DNA of 64,000 nucleotides, from contig CAWINN010000007.1 in the NCBI GenBank assembly GCA_963837505.1, positions 7,524 through 71,523 on the forward strand. The letters run 5' to 3'. This DNA is from Opimibacter sp963837505. Lineage in GTDB: Bacteria > Bacteroidota > Bacteroidia > Chitinophagales > Saprospiraceae. Shown one piece after another: positions 39,450-48,331 of the stretch (within the stretch, counting starts at the first letter, position 1; the number at the start of each line of letters is the position of its first letter). A program made the translations under genes and the position numbers. The notes below the pieces were generated by a model. The model saw nothing but the letters and a program-made list of their open reading frames with translations, searched no databases and was not told the origin of the DNA.

Positions 39450-39950
39450 TCATTTTTGCGATAAACTCGCCAACAGATTTTCCAAATTGCTTATGGATGC
39501 CTTGAATCCTTCTTTGAAGCCCATTTCAATCATCTTCTCCATGCGGGCCAGCGATTCATTGTAAATAGTAATACTGACTTTTGTCTTCCCGTTTTGTTCG
39601 CTGAAAGTGTAATTCCAATCCGACCCTGGCAATTGAGGGTTTTCATCTTGGTCTGCAAAAGCATTAAATAGTTTGAAGTTGGTTTTTGGGCTAATGGACG
39701 TGTATTTCTGAATTGACCAACGCTCCAGTCCTTCCGGACTTACCATCGCATAAAATCTTCGTCCGCCCACTTTAAACTCCATAAATTTTGTTTTTGATGT
39801 CCAGGGTTTAGGTGCCACCCATTGGTCAAGGATTTCGGCTTTAGTAAATGCATCCCATACCAGCGAAAGGTCAGCATCAAATTCTCTGGTGATGTATACC
39901 ATTTTCGCTGCCTTGTCCACGGTAAAATCAAATAACAATGGATTGTTCAT
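39450..39950 (-). CDS. SRPBCC (AHSA1-like) domain protein
   Basis: 166 residues. 'REFDADLSLVWDAFTKAEIL' followed by 'DQWVAPKPW' at the start and 'MGFKEGFKASISNLENLLAS' at the end are the AHSA1/SRPBCC signature. This fold binds hydrophobic ligands; most bacterial members are uncharacterised. The start codon overlaps the ArsR-type regulator gene by 4 bp, so it is the second gene of an autoregulated operon. Confidence 0.85.
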   Translation of the reverse strand: MNNPLLFDFTVDKAAKMVYITREFDADLSLVWDAFTKAEILDQWVAPKPWTSKTKFMEFKVGGRRFYAMVSPEGLERWSIQKYTSISPKTNFKLFNAFADQDENPQLPGSDWNYTFSEQNGKTKVSITIYNESLARMEKMIEMGFKEGFKASISNLENLLASLSQK

Positions 39951-40267
39951 TTTTTTGGTTTTTTTATAGTTGTTAATACAGTATCCAGTTGATTAAATTG
40001 AGTCTCCCAATTTTTCCTGAATTGGGCCAACCAATGGTCCAATTCCTGCATTTTTTTGGGATTAAAGTGATAGTATATTTCCCTCCCGGACTGCTCGGGT
40101 CTGATCAATTCGCATTCCTGCAATACTTTAATATGTTTTGATACGGCTTGCCGGCTCATATCAAATTTTTCCGCCATGGCATTTGGTGTTAATGCCTGAA
40201 TAGCTATTAAAGTTAGAATGGCCCTGCGTGTTGGGTCAGCTATGGCCTGGAATAGGTCTTGTTTCAT
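39947..40267 (-). CDS. ArsR-type winged-helix repressor
   Basis: 106 residues from the ATG at 40267 ('MKQDLFQAIADPTRRAILTL'). The winged helix is 'LTPNAMAEKFDMSRQAVSKH' followed by 'IKVLQECELIRPEQSGREIY'. An ATG at 40315 is in frame but lies upstream of the predicted transcription start, so I reject it. No metal-binding cysteines are visible. ArsR repressors paired with SRPBCC genes are widespread and are thought to repress their own operon. The operator is visible just upstream (40286-40327). Confidence 0.85.
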   Translation of the reverse strand: MKQDLFQAIADPTRRAILTLIAIQALTPNAMAEKFDMSRQAVSKHIKVLQECELIRPEQSGREIYYHFNPKKMQELDHWLAQFRKNWETQFNQLDTVLTTIKKPKK

Positions 40268-40285
40268 TCTTCCATATTTAATTGC

Positions 40286-40331
40286 GCAACTTCCAGGTTG
40301 CAAATATATATGCAACTTCTGGGTTGCGCAA
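40286..40331 (-). promoter_or_regulatory. ArsR operon promoter with two operator palindromes
   Basis: Two 16-bp imperfect palindromes, GCAACTTCCAGGTTGC (40286-40301) and GCAACTTCTGGGTTGC (40312-40327), are spaced 26 bp apart. On the minus strand, TTG (40331-40329), 20 bp, and TATATTTG (40308-40301) give a good Bacteroidota promoter. The -33 box is just outside the distal palindrome and the -7 box ends inside the proximal one. Transcription would start near 40295, about 28 nt before the ATG. Confidence 0.75.
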
Positions 40332-40403
40332 ATTTATTTCCCACTTTTTTCCGGGATGAGATGTCGGGGAGTTTGCCGGTCGTTGGGGTCGTCCTACAAA
40401 GAT

Positions 40404-41146
40404 GCCTGACGCCCTGGGCTACCTGCCCTCCTTCGCCATGTAAGTTGAAGCGTCATGGCAGGCCTTGCGGTTTGATCCTGTCATGCAAGCCTACTATCGA
40501 ACGCATGCCGGAAAGAATAGTAAAGCTATCTTGGTTAAGGTGGCCAGGAAATTATTGAGCCGGACATTGGCTGTGATCAAAACGGAAACACCCTATCAAG
40601 CCGGGGTGATAGCATAAACAAATAACATCCATAATGCTCTGTAAACTGAAATGAAGGACTACAAAACATCGGCGGTGAAGTTGATTCAACTTTCACATTG
40701 GGTAGTTAGCGGTGCCCTGAGCGAAGTCGATGGGTGGCCTTTTTTTCCATATTCATCATACAGATGCTGGTGAACGGATTCAACTTCCGTATCACACATA
40801 GGAGCCGGAGCCGATATGGAGTTGGTTGTTGAAATGCGATGTGCTGAGCGGAGTCGAAGTATGGAAAAACAACAGCCCGCAAAAGCGGGGCTGGTTTTCC
40901 CACGCATTCCAACAACCGAATAGGAATGGGTTATTGATAAGCTCCGTGCTGAGCGAAGTCGAAGTATGGAAAAACGCCAGGCTACACACCGGCGCTTGTT
41001 TTCCCATACTTCGACGAGCTGCAATCGTTTATCAACAACCTGATGATGATAAATTTTTATTTATGAAATAAACAAGAGAAAGGAAATACACATTACTTTT
41101 GGTAGTCTACTGAAGGAACTGCTTTACATAGGAGCCTATGTTATGC
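40404..41146 (-). repeat. attC-like site 6, split by an IS110-type remnant
   Basis: Left end GCCTGAC with arm 'GGGCTACCTGCCC' (40404-40430) and right core GTTATGC (41140-41146) preceded by GCCTAT. Everything between about 40450 and 41134 belongs to the IS remnant, so only the outer parts remain. Confidence 0.5.
40453..41134 (+). mobile_element. IS110/IS1111-type remnant with transposase C-terminus
   Basis: Bases 40453-40617 encode the last 54 residues of an IS110-family (Transposase_20) transposase: 'WQALRFDPVMQAYYRTHAGK' and 'LVKVARKLLSRTLAVIKTET', stop at 40615. The N-terminal part and left end are gone. The 3' non-coding region (40618-41134) is longer than in copies A and B. It contains two blocks that share 'GTCGAAGTATGGAAAAAC' (near 40853 and 40957), each followed by a 'TTTTCCCA' segment. 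The last 120 bp and the inverted right end match copies A and B. Confidence 0.75.
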
Positions 41147-41389
41147 CACGTGCACTTTTCGTTCAGCAATTTCTCTGAGTGAGTTGGGGCATATATCAAA
41201 ACCATTGTCCCAAGCTAATCCGCCACCTGATTCAATATCCACTTTACTAAACTTAGTTGGATCTAAAAGTTCTATGGCGATTCCTTTATTCAATAATGGT
41301 TTAAGATGGACAGTACTTTCAAAGCCATCCTCGAACCGGATCCAAATCCTGTAATCCTCCAACACTTTATATTCCCTTACAACATTCAT
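41141..41389 (-). CDS. DUF2442 domain protein
   Basis: 82 residues: 'YRIWIRFEDGFESTVHLKPL' and 'GGLAWDNGFDICPNSLREIA' are the DUF2442 pattern. The family is usually found beside a DUF4160 gene, as here, and has been suggested to be toxin-antitoxin-like; no function is established. Its stop codon TAA is inside the attC core GTTATGC (41140-41146). Confidence 0.8.
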   Translation of the reverse strand: MNVVREYKVLEDYRIWIRFEDGFESTVHLKPLLNKGIAIELLDPTKFSKVDIESGGGLAWDNGFDICPNSLREIAERKVHVA

Positions 41390-41390
41390 A

Positions 41391-41652
41391 TTAGTCCAAA
41401 GGTCGTATTTTTTTCAATCTTTCAGCTTGCTGGGCTTTTTCCCAATTGTCCAACAGTTCATCCCGGTGGATGGAAGCCCATTCTAATACTAACGCATTTG
41501 CCCGCCCAGGAAGTTTCCCATCAATGATTTGGAGGGTATTAATATTATACTCAGCCTGATACTCCCCCATATTCGGCATGGAAGTGAGGCGGGTTATGAT
41601 CAATGACGTACATTTTGATCAGGATACCATAGAAGCGTGAAATTTCTGGCAT
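41391..41652 (-). pseudogene. DUF4160 gene with one-base frameshift
   Basis: From the ATG at 41652 the frame reads 'MPEISRFYGILIKMYVIDHN' then 'PPHFHAEYG', the DUF4160 N-terminus. The remainder, 'GEYQAEYNINTLQIIDGKLP' and 'ALVLEWASIHRDELLDNWE', is in another frame. The switch falls in a run of five C on the plus strand (41564-41568; five G in the gene), where four would keep the frame. It lies 1 bp upstream of DUF2442. Probably functional if the extra base is an error. Confidence 0.75.
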
Positions 41653-41693
41653 GGTGAAGTTTTGTTTTCAAAATTTGGTGATCATCGGCATGT

Positions 41694-41830
41694 GGCATAT
41701 CGACGAACAGAGCTTCACGCAGGCAGGGATTGTATCTGCAAACCTATACGCGAAGCACTGTTCTCCAAAAATACCACATTTCAATCACTCGAAGCCGGAA
41801 ACCCTGCTTGTCGTGAAGCTGATGTTATAG
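41694..41830 (-). repeat. attC-like site 7
   Basis: Paired arms 'GAGCTTCACGCAGGCAGGG' (left) and 'CCCTGCTTGTCGTGAAGCT' (right), right core GTTATAG (41824-41830), left core altered (GGCATATC). The site is 137 bp long and immediately downstream of the Doc-type gene. Confidence 0.65.
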
Positions 41831-42208
41831 CACGTTTTTTATTAATTTTGTTTGAATCCAGTTTCTTATTTGTTCATATTTCATATTCCCTTTTGCTACA
41901 TTCAGAATGAATTCAAATTTTTCTTCCTCGGACGTTCTTATATCCATTCCATTTTCAATTAGGACAAGTCGCATCAGTACATATCCAATTCGCTTATTAC
42001 CATCAATAAAAGGATGATTGGAAATTATGCTTTCCAGAATTGCAGAAGCCTTGTCCTCAGGAGTTGGGTAAAGTTCCTTTTCTTCAAATGTTTGATAAGG
42101 CCTGGAAAGAGCAGATCGGAGAGCATCTTTATCACGGATTCCTTTGGCTCCACCAAATGTTTCGATCAAGAGCTTGTGAATACCAATGACTTCATCAATC
42201 GATATCAC
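41825..42208 (-). CDS. Doc-type Fic toxin
   Basis: 127 residues. The catalytic loop is H65-P-F-I-D-G-N-K-R73, followed by 'IGYVLMRLVLIENG'. The 'GNKR' form (rather than GNGR) marks Doc-like proteins, which phosphorylate EF-Tu and stop translation. The upstream partner overlaps by 4 bp. The stop codon TAA lies inside the attC core GTTATAG, so the gene ends exactly at the recombination site. Confidence 0.88.
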   Translation of the reverse strand: MISIDEVIGIHKLLIETFGGAKGIRDKDALRSALSRPYQTFEEKELYPTPEDKASAILESIISNHPFIDGNKRIGYVLMRLVLIENGMDIRTSEEEKFEFILNVAKGNMKYEQIRNWIQTKLIKNVL

Positions 42209-42393
42209 TTGGCAAGTTTTTCCAGCAAGCTTTTATCTTCTTCAAGTACCCTTCTTAAATGAGATGCCCTCCTTACCTCTTCTTCTGATTTTCCTTTCAG
42301 ACTGTTTAAGTATGCAAGAATGTTGCTGAGGGCTGAATCAGGAACTTGATCCAAGGCTTTGTTTATTTCAGATATGAGTTGTTTAGTTGTCAT
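42205..42393 (-). CDS. Antitoxin of the Doc-type toxin
   Basis: 62 residues from 'MTTKQLISEINKALDQVPDS'; an upstream in-frame ATG (42423) adds ten hydrophobic residues and is less likely. 'LSNILAYLNSLKGKSEEEVR' and 'LRRVLEEDKSLLEKLAK' form amphipathic helices, the last of which would inhibit the Fic fold. It overlaps doc by 4 bp (ATGA). Confidence 0.75.
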   Translation of the reverse strand: MTTKQLISEINKALDQVPDSALSNILAYLNSLKGKSEEEVRRASHLRRVLEEDKSLLEKLAK

Positions 42394-42449
42394 AATCTCA
42401 GCAACAAAGATAAGGGTTTTCAATAACCAATGGGGTATTCTGAAATGTG

Positions 42450-42576
42450 CTATAACGACCGGGGCTGTCTGTCGGCGGGATAGCAGCCGATCATCTGTGC
42501 CTGAGCGTTTCCTTTTAAATATAAGGATATCATTGGTTTTCTACCGGACCCCGATGGCAGACAGCCTATGTTAGAT
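42450..42576 (-). repeat. attC-like site 8
   Basis: 127 bp from CTATAAC (42450-42456) to GTTAGAT (42570-42576, a perfect GTTRRRY). Arms 'GGGGCTGTCTGTCGGCGGG' and 'CCGATGGCAGACAGCC'. The middle carries the shared 'AAATATAAGGATATCATT'. Confidence 0.75.
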
Positions 42577-42612
42577 GCAGCAATTTTTAATCATTCGGCT
42601 TTGGGTTTTCTT

Positions 42613-43105
42613 TTAATTGTTTTCTGTTGAATATGTACAAGCTTGTTGGTTACTAGGATCTACATAAAACTCTTTCCATTCAAGCATCTCCATTGTTTGT
42701 TCACTTTCTTTCGATTCAAGTATTTCTTCTGTCCAAATAAATCTGTTGTGACTTCTTATTCCAAGGTCTCCCATTCTTGATCTCCACTTTGTCTGCAACG
42801 AACCAATAGATCATCTCCTTATAGTCAAGCAATTTTGTCGGAATTCTGCTGATGATTTCAGAATGAACTTCATCCCAATCATTTCCGACCTGTTTTCGTA
42901 AAAACCTAACTAAAAGACCATAGTTTATTTTATTGTTATAGAATTTATAAGTTGATTTTATGCTTTCGTGAATGGGAAGTTCCTCCATTTCACTACTCTT
43001 TTGCAAATGTCTATCTTCAGCATAACTACCATTGAGTATCCGAGCACGTTTACTCCCAGATGTCTTCATCACACTCATTAACCATCTTTTGTTATGCTCT
43101 TTCAT
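42613..43105 (-). pseudogene. Hypothetical protein, frame disturbed near its end
   Basis: The first 129 codons from 43105 run in one frame ('LVRFLRKQVGNDWDEVHSEI', 'ISRIPTKLLDYKEMIYWFV'), ending 'QQIYLDRRNT'. A second frame continues 'LEWKEFYVDPSNQQACTYS' up to 42613, giving a plausible terminal motif 'FYVDP'. A one-base change near 42720 would join them into about 164 residues. No family recognised with confidence. Bounded by attC-like sites on both sides. Confidence 0.45.
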
Positions 43106-43129
43106 AAGTACAAATCATTTCGAAGTTGC

Positions 43130-43224
43130 ATCTAACGGTTTGCAGCTCCTTGCAGTTTTTTGCTATGTCAAGTTATGCATTTGAGCGTTAACACGCAAAA
43201 AATTGCAAGTAGGTGCTGTTATAT
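43130..43224 (-). repeat. attC-like site 9
   Basis: 95 bp from ATCTAAC (43130-43136, perfect RYYYAAC) to GTTATAT (43218-43224). Arms 'CCTTGCAGTTTTTTGC' and 'GCAAAAAATTGCAAGTAGG' pair well. Confidence 0.7.
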
Positions 43225-43233
43225 GCAGTGTTT

Positions 43234-43764
43234 TTATGTCCCTACGTTAAAGAGATTTGTCCGCCAATTTTTTACAAGCGCTTCAATTTCGAATAAATTC
43301 CAATTCTCGGTTAAAATTGTCAGACCTTCAAATATTGGTGAAGAATCAATGTCGATTTCTTTTGAAGTGTCCAAACCAAAACTATTTAGAATGTCGGCAG
43401 TTCCTTCATGTAGTAGTCCGTCATCCTCTTTGTGCTTTGAATAATTCGCTAGCCCAATAATTAATTCAATGTCAGATTTTTCATAAAGCTTAAACTTTGG
43501 TCTAAGCTTATAATATTTTGTTTTGTCCGAAGTGCTATTAATTAGGTCTTTGATTGCACCATTTATATAATTTTGAAATGCAATAAATGCAAGTCCATAA
43601 ATAGGTTCAGAATCCTCCCTAAACCAAAGGCCGTCGTACCAAGCATATTCTTTCATTCTGTCTTGAAGTACCTTAATTGATTTGTCTAGACCAAGAATAA
43701 TTTGTGATAAACTGTCAGCACGAAAGTCATTTTTAAGATAATGTGTACGGGGATCTTTAGTCAT
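43234..43764 (-). CDS. Hypothetical protein, cassette gene
   Basis: 176 residues from the ATG at 43764 ('MTKDPRTHYLKNDFRADSLS'). A longer frame to 43875 exists but runs into attC-like site 10, so I take the downstream start. Largely helical, with 'EYAWYDGLWFREDSEPIYGL' and 'LIIGLANYSKHKEDDG', the latter reminiscent of HEPN-type or HEPN-like proteins that carry R/H motifs, though no R-x4-6-H is evident. No family assigned. Confidence 0.6.
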   Translation of the reverse strand: MTKDPRTHYLKNDFRADSLSQIILGLDKSIKVLQDRMKEYAWYDGLWFREDSEPIYGLAFIAFQNYINGAIKDLINSTSDKTKYYKLRPKFKLYEKSDIELIIGLANYSKHKEDDGLLHEGTADILNSFGLDTSKEIDIDSSPIFEGLTILTENWNLFEIEALVKNWRTNLFNVGT

Positions 43765-43784
43765 GATTTTTTTGTCAACATTGC

Positions 43785-43914
43785 ACATAACGTCCAGGAG
43801 TCTACTTGTCGGCAGGTTGATGGCGGTGATCTGTTTCTGTGCGCTGATTTTCAAATATAAGGATATCATTTTCAATGTAGATAAGTCCTGCTGACGAGTA
43901 GCACGATGTTATCG
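43785..43914 (-). repeat. attC-like site 10
   Basis: 130 bp from ACATAAC (43785-43791) to GTTATCG (43908-43914). Arms 'GGAGTCTACTTGTCGGCAGG' and 'CCTGCTGACGAGTAGC', with the shared middle 'TTCAAATATAAGGATATCA'. Confidence 0.7.
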
Positions 43915-44062
43915 GCTGTTTTTTTCATTTTGACTATGAGAGAAAATTCTTGAACTAATTTAACACATTAATCGAATTCGCTGATTGTAGATAACGTAGA
44001 ATTATACCTAACTTATCCGACTAAGGAAAATATGCAAGAGTAAATTCTGTTGTTGTCAGTAG

Positions 44063-45606
44063 TCATTCATTATCTTGTTCATCTTGCTTATCCTCATTTG
44101 ATTCTTCATCTTCTTCATTTTTTGGCTCATCACTTTTCTTGATTTATGCCATAATCCTTCTTTAATTCTGTTAATACAAAATGGTTGTACTCAGCTAATA
44201 TTTTCTCTAATTTTGATTCGATTTTCGCATTTATTTTTTAATTCCACATCTTGGGTGCATACCACTTTACATCTCAGTTTGCTCAAATTCAGTCCAATTT
44301 TTAAAGCATACTTTCCATATGAGTAAATAAGTTTGATGTGAGTAGAATTTATAAAATATGTAATTGTGCAGTTGAAGTTTTCGAATATATTGAAACTTTC
44401 TTAAGTAATTCAAAGTAATTCCTCTGAAATGGTGAATCGAATGTGTGATCAAAACCTTCGTAAAATTCATTAACAACTCGCCCATATGGTCGTAAGTTTT
44501 GCATCCAAATTGGAGACATTGTCATCCTAAAGGATTATGTGTGGGCCATAAGTGCTCCCATAGTCTATATTTTTTACCCATTCAGTTGTAAATCTTGATT
44601 TAGCATAAAAATCTGTTTCTTGTTCGTGTAAGAATTTTGCTATTATTTCTTCTCATTGGAAAGCTGAATTGTGATTTTCAATTTCTTTTCACAGCTGCAT
44701 CATACAAGTTGAGAAATTCATCTATTGGTTGAGCTCCCTCAAATTTTGTCTTGATTAAGTTTAAAACTTCCAAACCCTCTTCGAGAGACTGTATACATCT
44801 TAGATTCTTCAATTATTAGATCAAGTAAATTTTGAATGTTCTGCAGCTGCATTGACACCCAATTTTATAGAAGAAATAATTGAAGCAATCTTTTCTTTTG
44901 AAAGCAGCATTGTTATTACAAAATTCCTCATATACTTGGCTTTTACAACGAATAGAGGATTTTGTGCTGTATTGTTTTCGAATTTATCGGATATAAAATC
45001 CATAATATTTTTATATCTAATTGAATCTTCTTTTCCTTCTACTAAGGATTCCAAATAAATGCCAATGTGAAATCACTTATTTTTCTTGTCGCACAATGAC
45101 TAGATTGAGAGTTTTGACATGAATTCATAAAGTAACATTTGTCAAACTCTTGCTTAGTTGCTTGAAAATAATGATCTAACTGTTTTGTGTCCTTTATGTA
45201 TTGCGATGCCTGATCGACATGCATCGATAACTTTTATGAAAAGTTTTGGTTTTAGGTTTTCTGAAATAATTATCAAGTTCAGAATTTTGCAGTGATGTAG
45301 AATTTAGTTTACTTGATATCTGTAGTTACTCATTATGTAATAGAATTCATTATTCCTAAAATGACCATGCCCACTGAAATAGAAAAATACTTCTGCTATA
45401 TCTTCATTTCATATTTTAAAATGAATTGTACTAATTCTTCCTTATCTTTGCAGCTCTTACACGATTGTTGAAAGCAAGTATATGATCAAATTTATTAGTT
45501 GCTTTCAATGCATTCTCCATCGCCACACAGCATCATTTAAGACATCCAGGTAATTTTGTGATATTATCAATATCTCGGATACCGATAGTATTACTGCTAT
45601 TTTCAT
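44063..45606 (-). pseudogene. Degraded caspase-family (peptidase C14) gene
   Basis: No long frame survives, but the pieces in order form a caspase-domain protein: start 'MKIAVILSVSE' (45606), 'KATNKFDHILAFNN', the catalytic-His motif 'AEVFFYFSGHGHFRNNEFYY' (about 45390), the catalytic-Cys motif 'LFIKVIDACRSG' (about 45240), then 'RYKNIMDFISDKFENNTAQN' and a C-terminal helical part ending in an acidic tail (stop at 44063). At least five frame changes and stops are present. The complete gene would be a cytoplasmic protease of about 500 residues, possibly a cell-death effector. It occupies a cassette-like slot bounded on the left by attC-like site 10. Confidence 0.65.
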
Positions 45607-45950
45607 TTTTAACTTTGGATGACTGACAACTTGTTTATATCTGTCATAAAGATGCTGCCAAAATTGCCGATAACTTGTTTATACCAGCCACTCCATGACA
45701 CAAATCCCCCCAAAACAGATATGTTACCAGCACTTTTTAGCTAATGGTTATGGCAGCTATCCTTCCGCAGGATTATACCCGGATCCCTTGTCCCCAAACC
45801 AATAGGTGTGGATGGAGGTTTCCTGGGTGGCTATTGTCAAATATAAGGAAAATGCAAGGTTCATCGGACGTGAGTGGAGAGTGGAGATGGGTGGGTGAGG
45901 AGAGATATATCTTGTGCCCTGCCTCCTGGTTCCTGCCTCCTGATTCTTTG
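45607..45950. other. Intergenic stretch, no gene seen
   Basis: 344 bp between the caspase remnant and the cyclase gene. It contains a small direct repeat ('CTGCCTCCTGGTTCCTGCCT') and a stray 'TCAAATATAAGGA' like the middle of the attC-like sites, but no paired arms. Confidence 0.4.
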
Positions 45951-47749
45951 CTACTCAGCCTGGACCGGGACCTGGCCTACAAACCACATGTCAATCGGTC
46001 CTTTTCCTTTCGCCTCCACCTTCCCCCGGTACGTAAACGTAAATCCAGGCCGGTGTTTAATCGCTTCGTAAGTGGTGGTACTGATATTGACTTTTCCTAC
46101 TTCACCGGCAGATTCCATCCGGGAGGCGGTATTGACCGTATCACCCCATATATCATATTGAAATTTGGTATCTCCTACGATTCCGGCCACCACCTGGCCT
46201 GTGTGAATGCCTACACGCATTTGAAAAGCCGGAAGACCTGACAAATGGCGGCTGGAATTCCTGGACTCAATAAACGACTGCATCTCCAGGGCGGCACGGA
46301 TGGTACTTTCTACGGAGTCTTCCCGGAGCACAGGGAGCCCTCCTGCAGCCATATAGGCATCGCCTATAGTCTTGATTTTTTCAATGTCGTATCTCTTGCA
46401 GATCGCATCAAAGGCGTGAAAACATACATTCAGTTCCGCTACCAGTTCACCCGCACTCATCGTCTCCGCGATTTCGGTAAATCCACGGAAGTCGCAGAAT
46501 AATACCGACACCTGTTGATAGTCACGCGCATCGGCATGTCCCTTTGCCTTTAATTCATCCGCAATCTCTTCCGGCAAAATATTGAGCAACAACGTATCTG
46601 ATCTGGCTTTTTCTACAGCCAACTGGCTCCTGGATCGGTGGATGATGACCAGCCCAAATCCCAGTAAGCCCGCAAGTCCCAGGGAAAAGAGGCCTCCAAG
46701 GAGAAAGCGGTTTTTTGACTTTTTATATTTAAGCGCCTGTAATTCCTTATCCAGGTTGTCCAGCTTCAGCGACTGGATTTCATTCGTTTTTTTCTCCGCT
46801 TCATATTTCTCCTGCATCTCAGTGATGGCTTTGTATTTTTCGATACTCAGTACCGAGTCCTGCAGGTAATACGCCCACAAAAGCGCATTATATCCTTGTT
46901 TGTAGTCACCGAGGCCGGTCAGGATTAAAGCCTTATTGTGATTAAGTTTTTGCATTGCACTCAGATTATCCAATTTGCCCGCGTAAGCAATCGCCGAATC
47001 GAGGTAATTGAGAACCTGGTGGTGATCATCAGACAGGCCGGCCAAATTATTATAAATGATCAGTATATTCCCGTAAACCTGTTGCTCCCTGGCCAACGTC
47101 AGGGCTTGATTCAGATAGTGTCTGGCCTGCTCCACCGAATCCTTCGTTATATAAAACGTCCCCAGATCGATGAGGGCATTCATCTGGTAAAATGGAAGTT
47201 TATACGTCGTGGCCAAGGCATATGCGGTATCCAGGCAATGCATAGAGTATGTCTGGTCCACATAGGTCAGTCCAAAATTAAGATAGAGTTTGATCAGCAA
47301 TCGTTTGTCGGGCCACGCCGCGGGATACGCATTGATCGCCAGGCGGGACAGCGAATCTGCTTTCCCCATTTCGCCTATGTATCGGCCCAAATATGGCTTT
47401 TGGCCCATTGCCAGAGGAGTCGGGTGTAGAGATTACAACTGTCCTGATCGAGTAGTCGTTGGGCATCCAGCAAACTTTGTTCAGCGAGCAGATATTTCGA
47501 GATCTGTCCGTATTGAGCCGCACGGACGGCAAGGGCAACAATCAGCGCACAACTATCCTGAGACTTTTCGTAGAACGTCACTAATGAATCACAGACCTGA
47601 ATCGAAGCGACGGGGTCAGGGATGTGTTCGTACAAAAGAGCCTCTATTCGTTGGCTGGCATCTGCGGTGGTCCATGGCGCCTGGGATTGAAGCCCTGTCG
47701 TCAGGAGGAAAAAGCATATGCTAAAGAGGCAGGGTCTCAAAATCCTCAA
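45951..47749 (-). pseudogene. Membrane adenylate cyclase with TPR sensor, one frameshift
   Basis: Two overlapping frames give one protein of about 599 residues: signal peptide ('MRILRPCLFSICFFLLTTGL'), TPR-like repeats, a membrane helix ('FLLGGLFSLGLAGLLGFGLV') and a class III cyclase domain. Metal-binding aspartates ('LFCDFRGFTE', 'IGDAYMAAGG'), the ATP-selecting K ('IKTIGD') and D ('QYDIWG') and 'NTASRMES' are all intact, so it should make cAMP. The frame changes near 47378, where 'ADT' is followed by TAGGC in place of an expected TAY-GGC; one base seems missing. It lies 6 bp after the upstream gene. Confidence 0.8.
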
Positions 47750-47755
47750 GCAATT

Positions 47756-48331
47756 TTAGCCTTCCGTAAGGCCAGTCCCCTTGATAAACACCCATTTCTG
47801 TTTTGGAGGTGTGTTACCTGGAAAAGATCCTCTTCCTGATCCAAGGCCTATCCACTCAGACCATTCGACAGTAGCAGTGTTACCGGAATTCGTTCCAAAG
47901 GTAGGATACAAATGATGTATAATTCCTGCTTCATCCATATACTCAAATTGAATAATACCTACAAATGCAGGATCATCGTCATTAAGAGGTGAATCATCTG
48001 TAACGATAATATTGAATTGAACACCTGTGTTTGATAAATTAAGGTTGGCAGGTCCGGTAGATCCGCCTAAAAATTGTCCATCAAGACCATTCAGCTGCAA
48101 GGCGTATTGTCCTTCAGCGTCAGAATTATTATTAAACTGAGTTAATCTGTGGGCCACAAACCTGGCGCGATTAGATGATCGTTCTGGAGAATAAGCAACC
48201 AGTGAAAAATCTCCATCAGGGCCAGAAGGATCGTTGATTTGGCAAAGTTGCCATCTTTTGTTATCCACAGATTCAAACGAATCCAAATAGAATCCACACT
48301 GGTCGGGCAGGTTATCTTTGATTTTACTCAT
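47756..48331 (-). CDS. Hypothetical beta-rich protein upstream of the cyclase
   Basis: 191 residues, no signal peptide. Many short strands and asparagine/glycine-rich turns ('GQYALQLNGLDGQFLGGSTG', 'DDPAFVGIIQFEYMDEAGII', 'WSEWIGLGSG'). No family recognised. It ends 6 bp before the cyclase start and is probably in the same operon. Confidence 0.6.
   Translation of the reverse strand: MSKIKDNLPDQCGFYLDSFESVDNKRWQLCQINDPSGPDGDFSLVAYSPERSSNRARFVAHRLTQFNNNSDAEGQYALQLNGLDGQFLGGSTGPANLNLSNTGVQFNIIVTDDSPLNDDDPAFVGIIQFEYMDEAGIIHHLYPTFGTNSGNTATVEWSEWIGLGSGRGSFPGNTPPKQKWVFIKGTGLTEG

Noticed and set aside
40686..41024. Several frames of 69-112 codons in the IS remnant
   Set aside because: They come from the repeated non-coding 3' region of the IS110-type remnant and resemble no protein.
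43765..43875. N-terminal extension of the cassette gene at 43234
   Set aside because: It would translate through attC-like site 10; the ATG at 43764 lies just after the site.
45715..45860. Possible further attC-like site at the right edge of the caspase remnant
   Set aside because: Only an AT-rich 'TCAAATATAAGGA' is shared; no paired arms or right core found.
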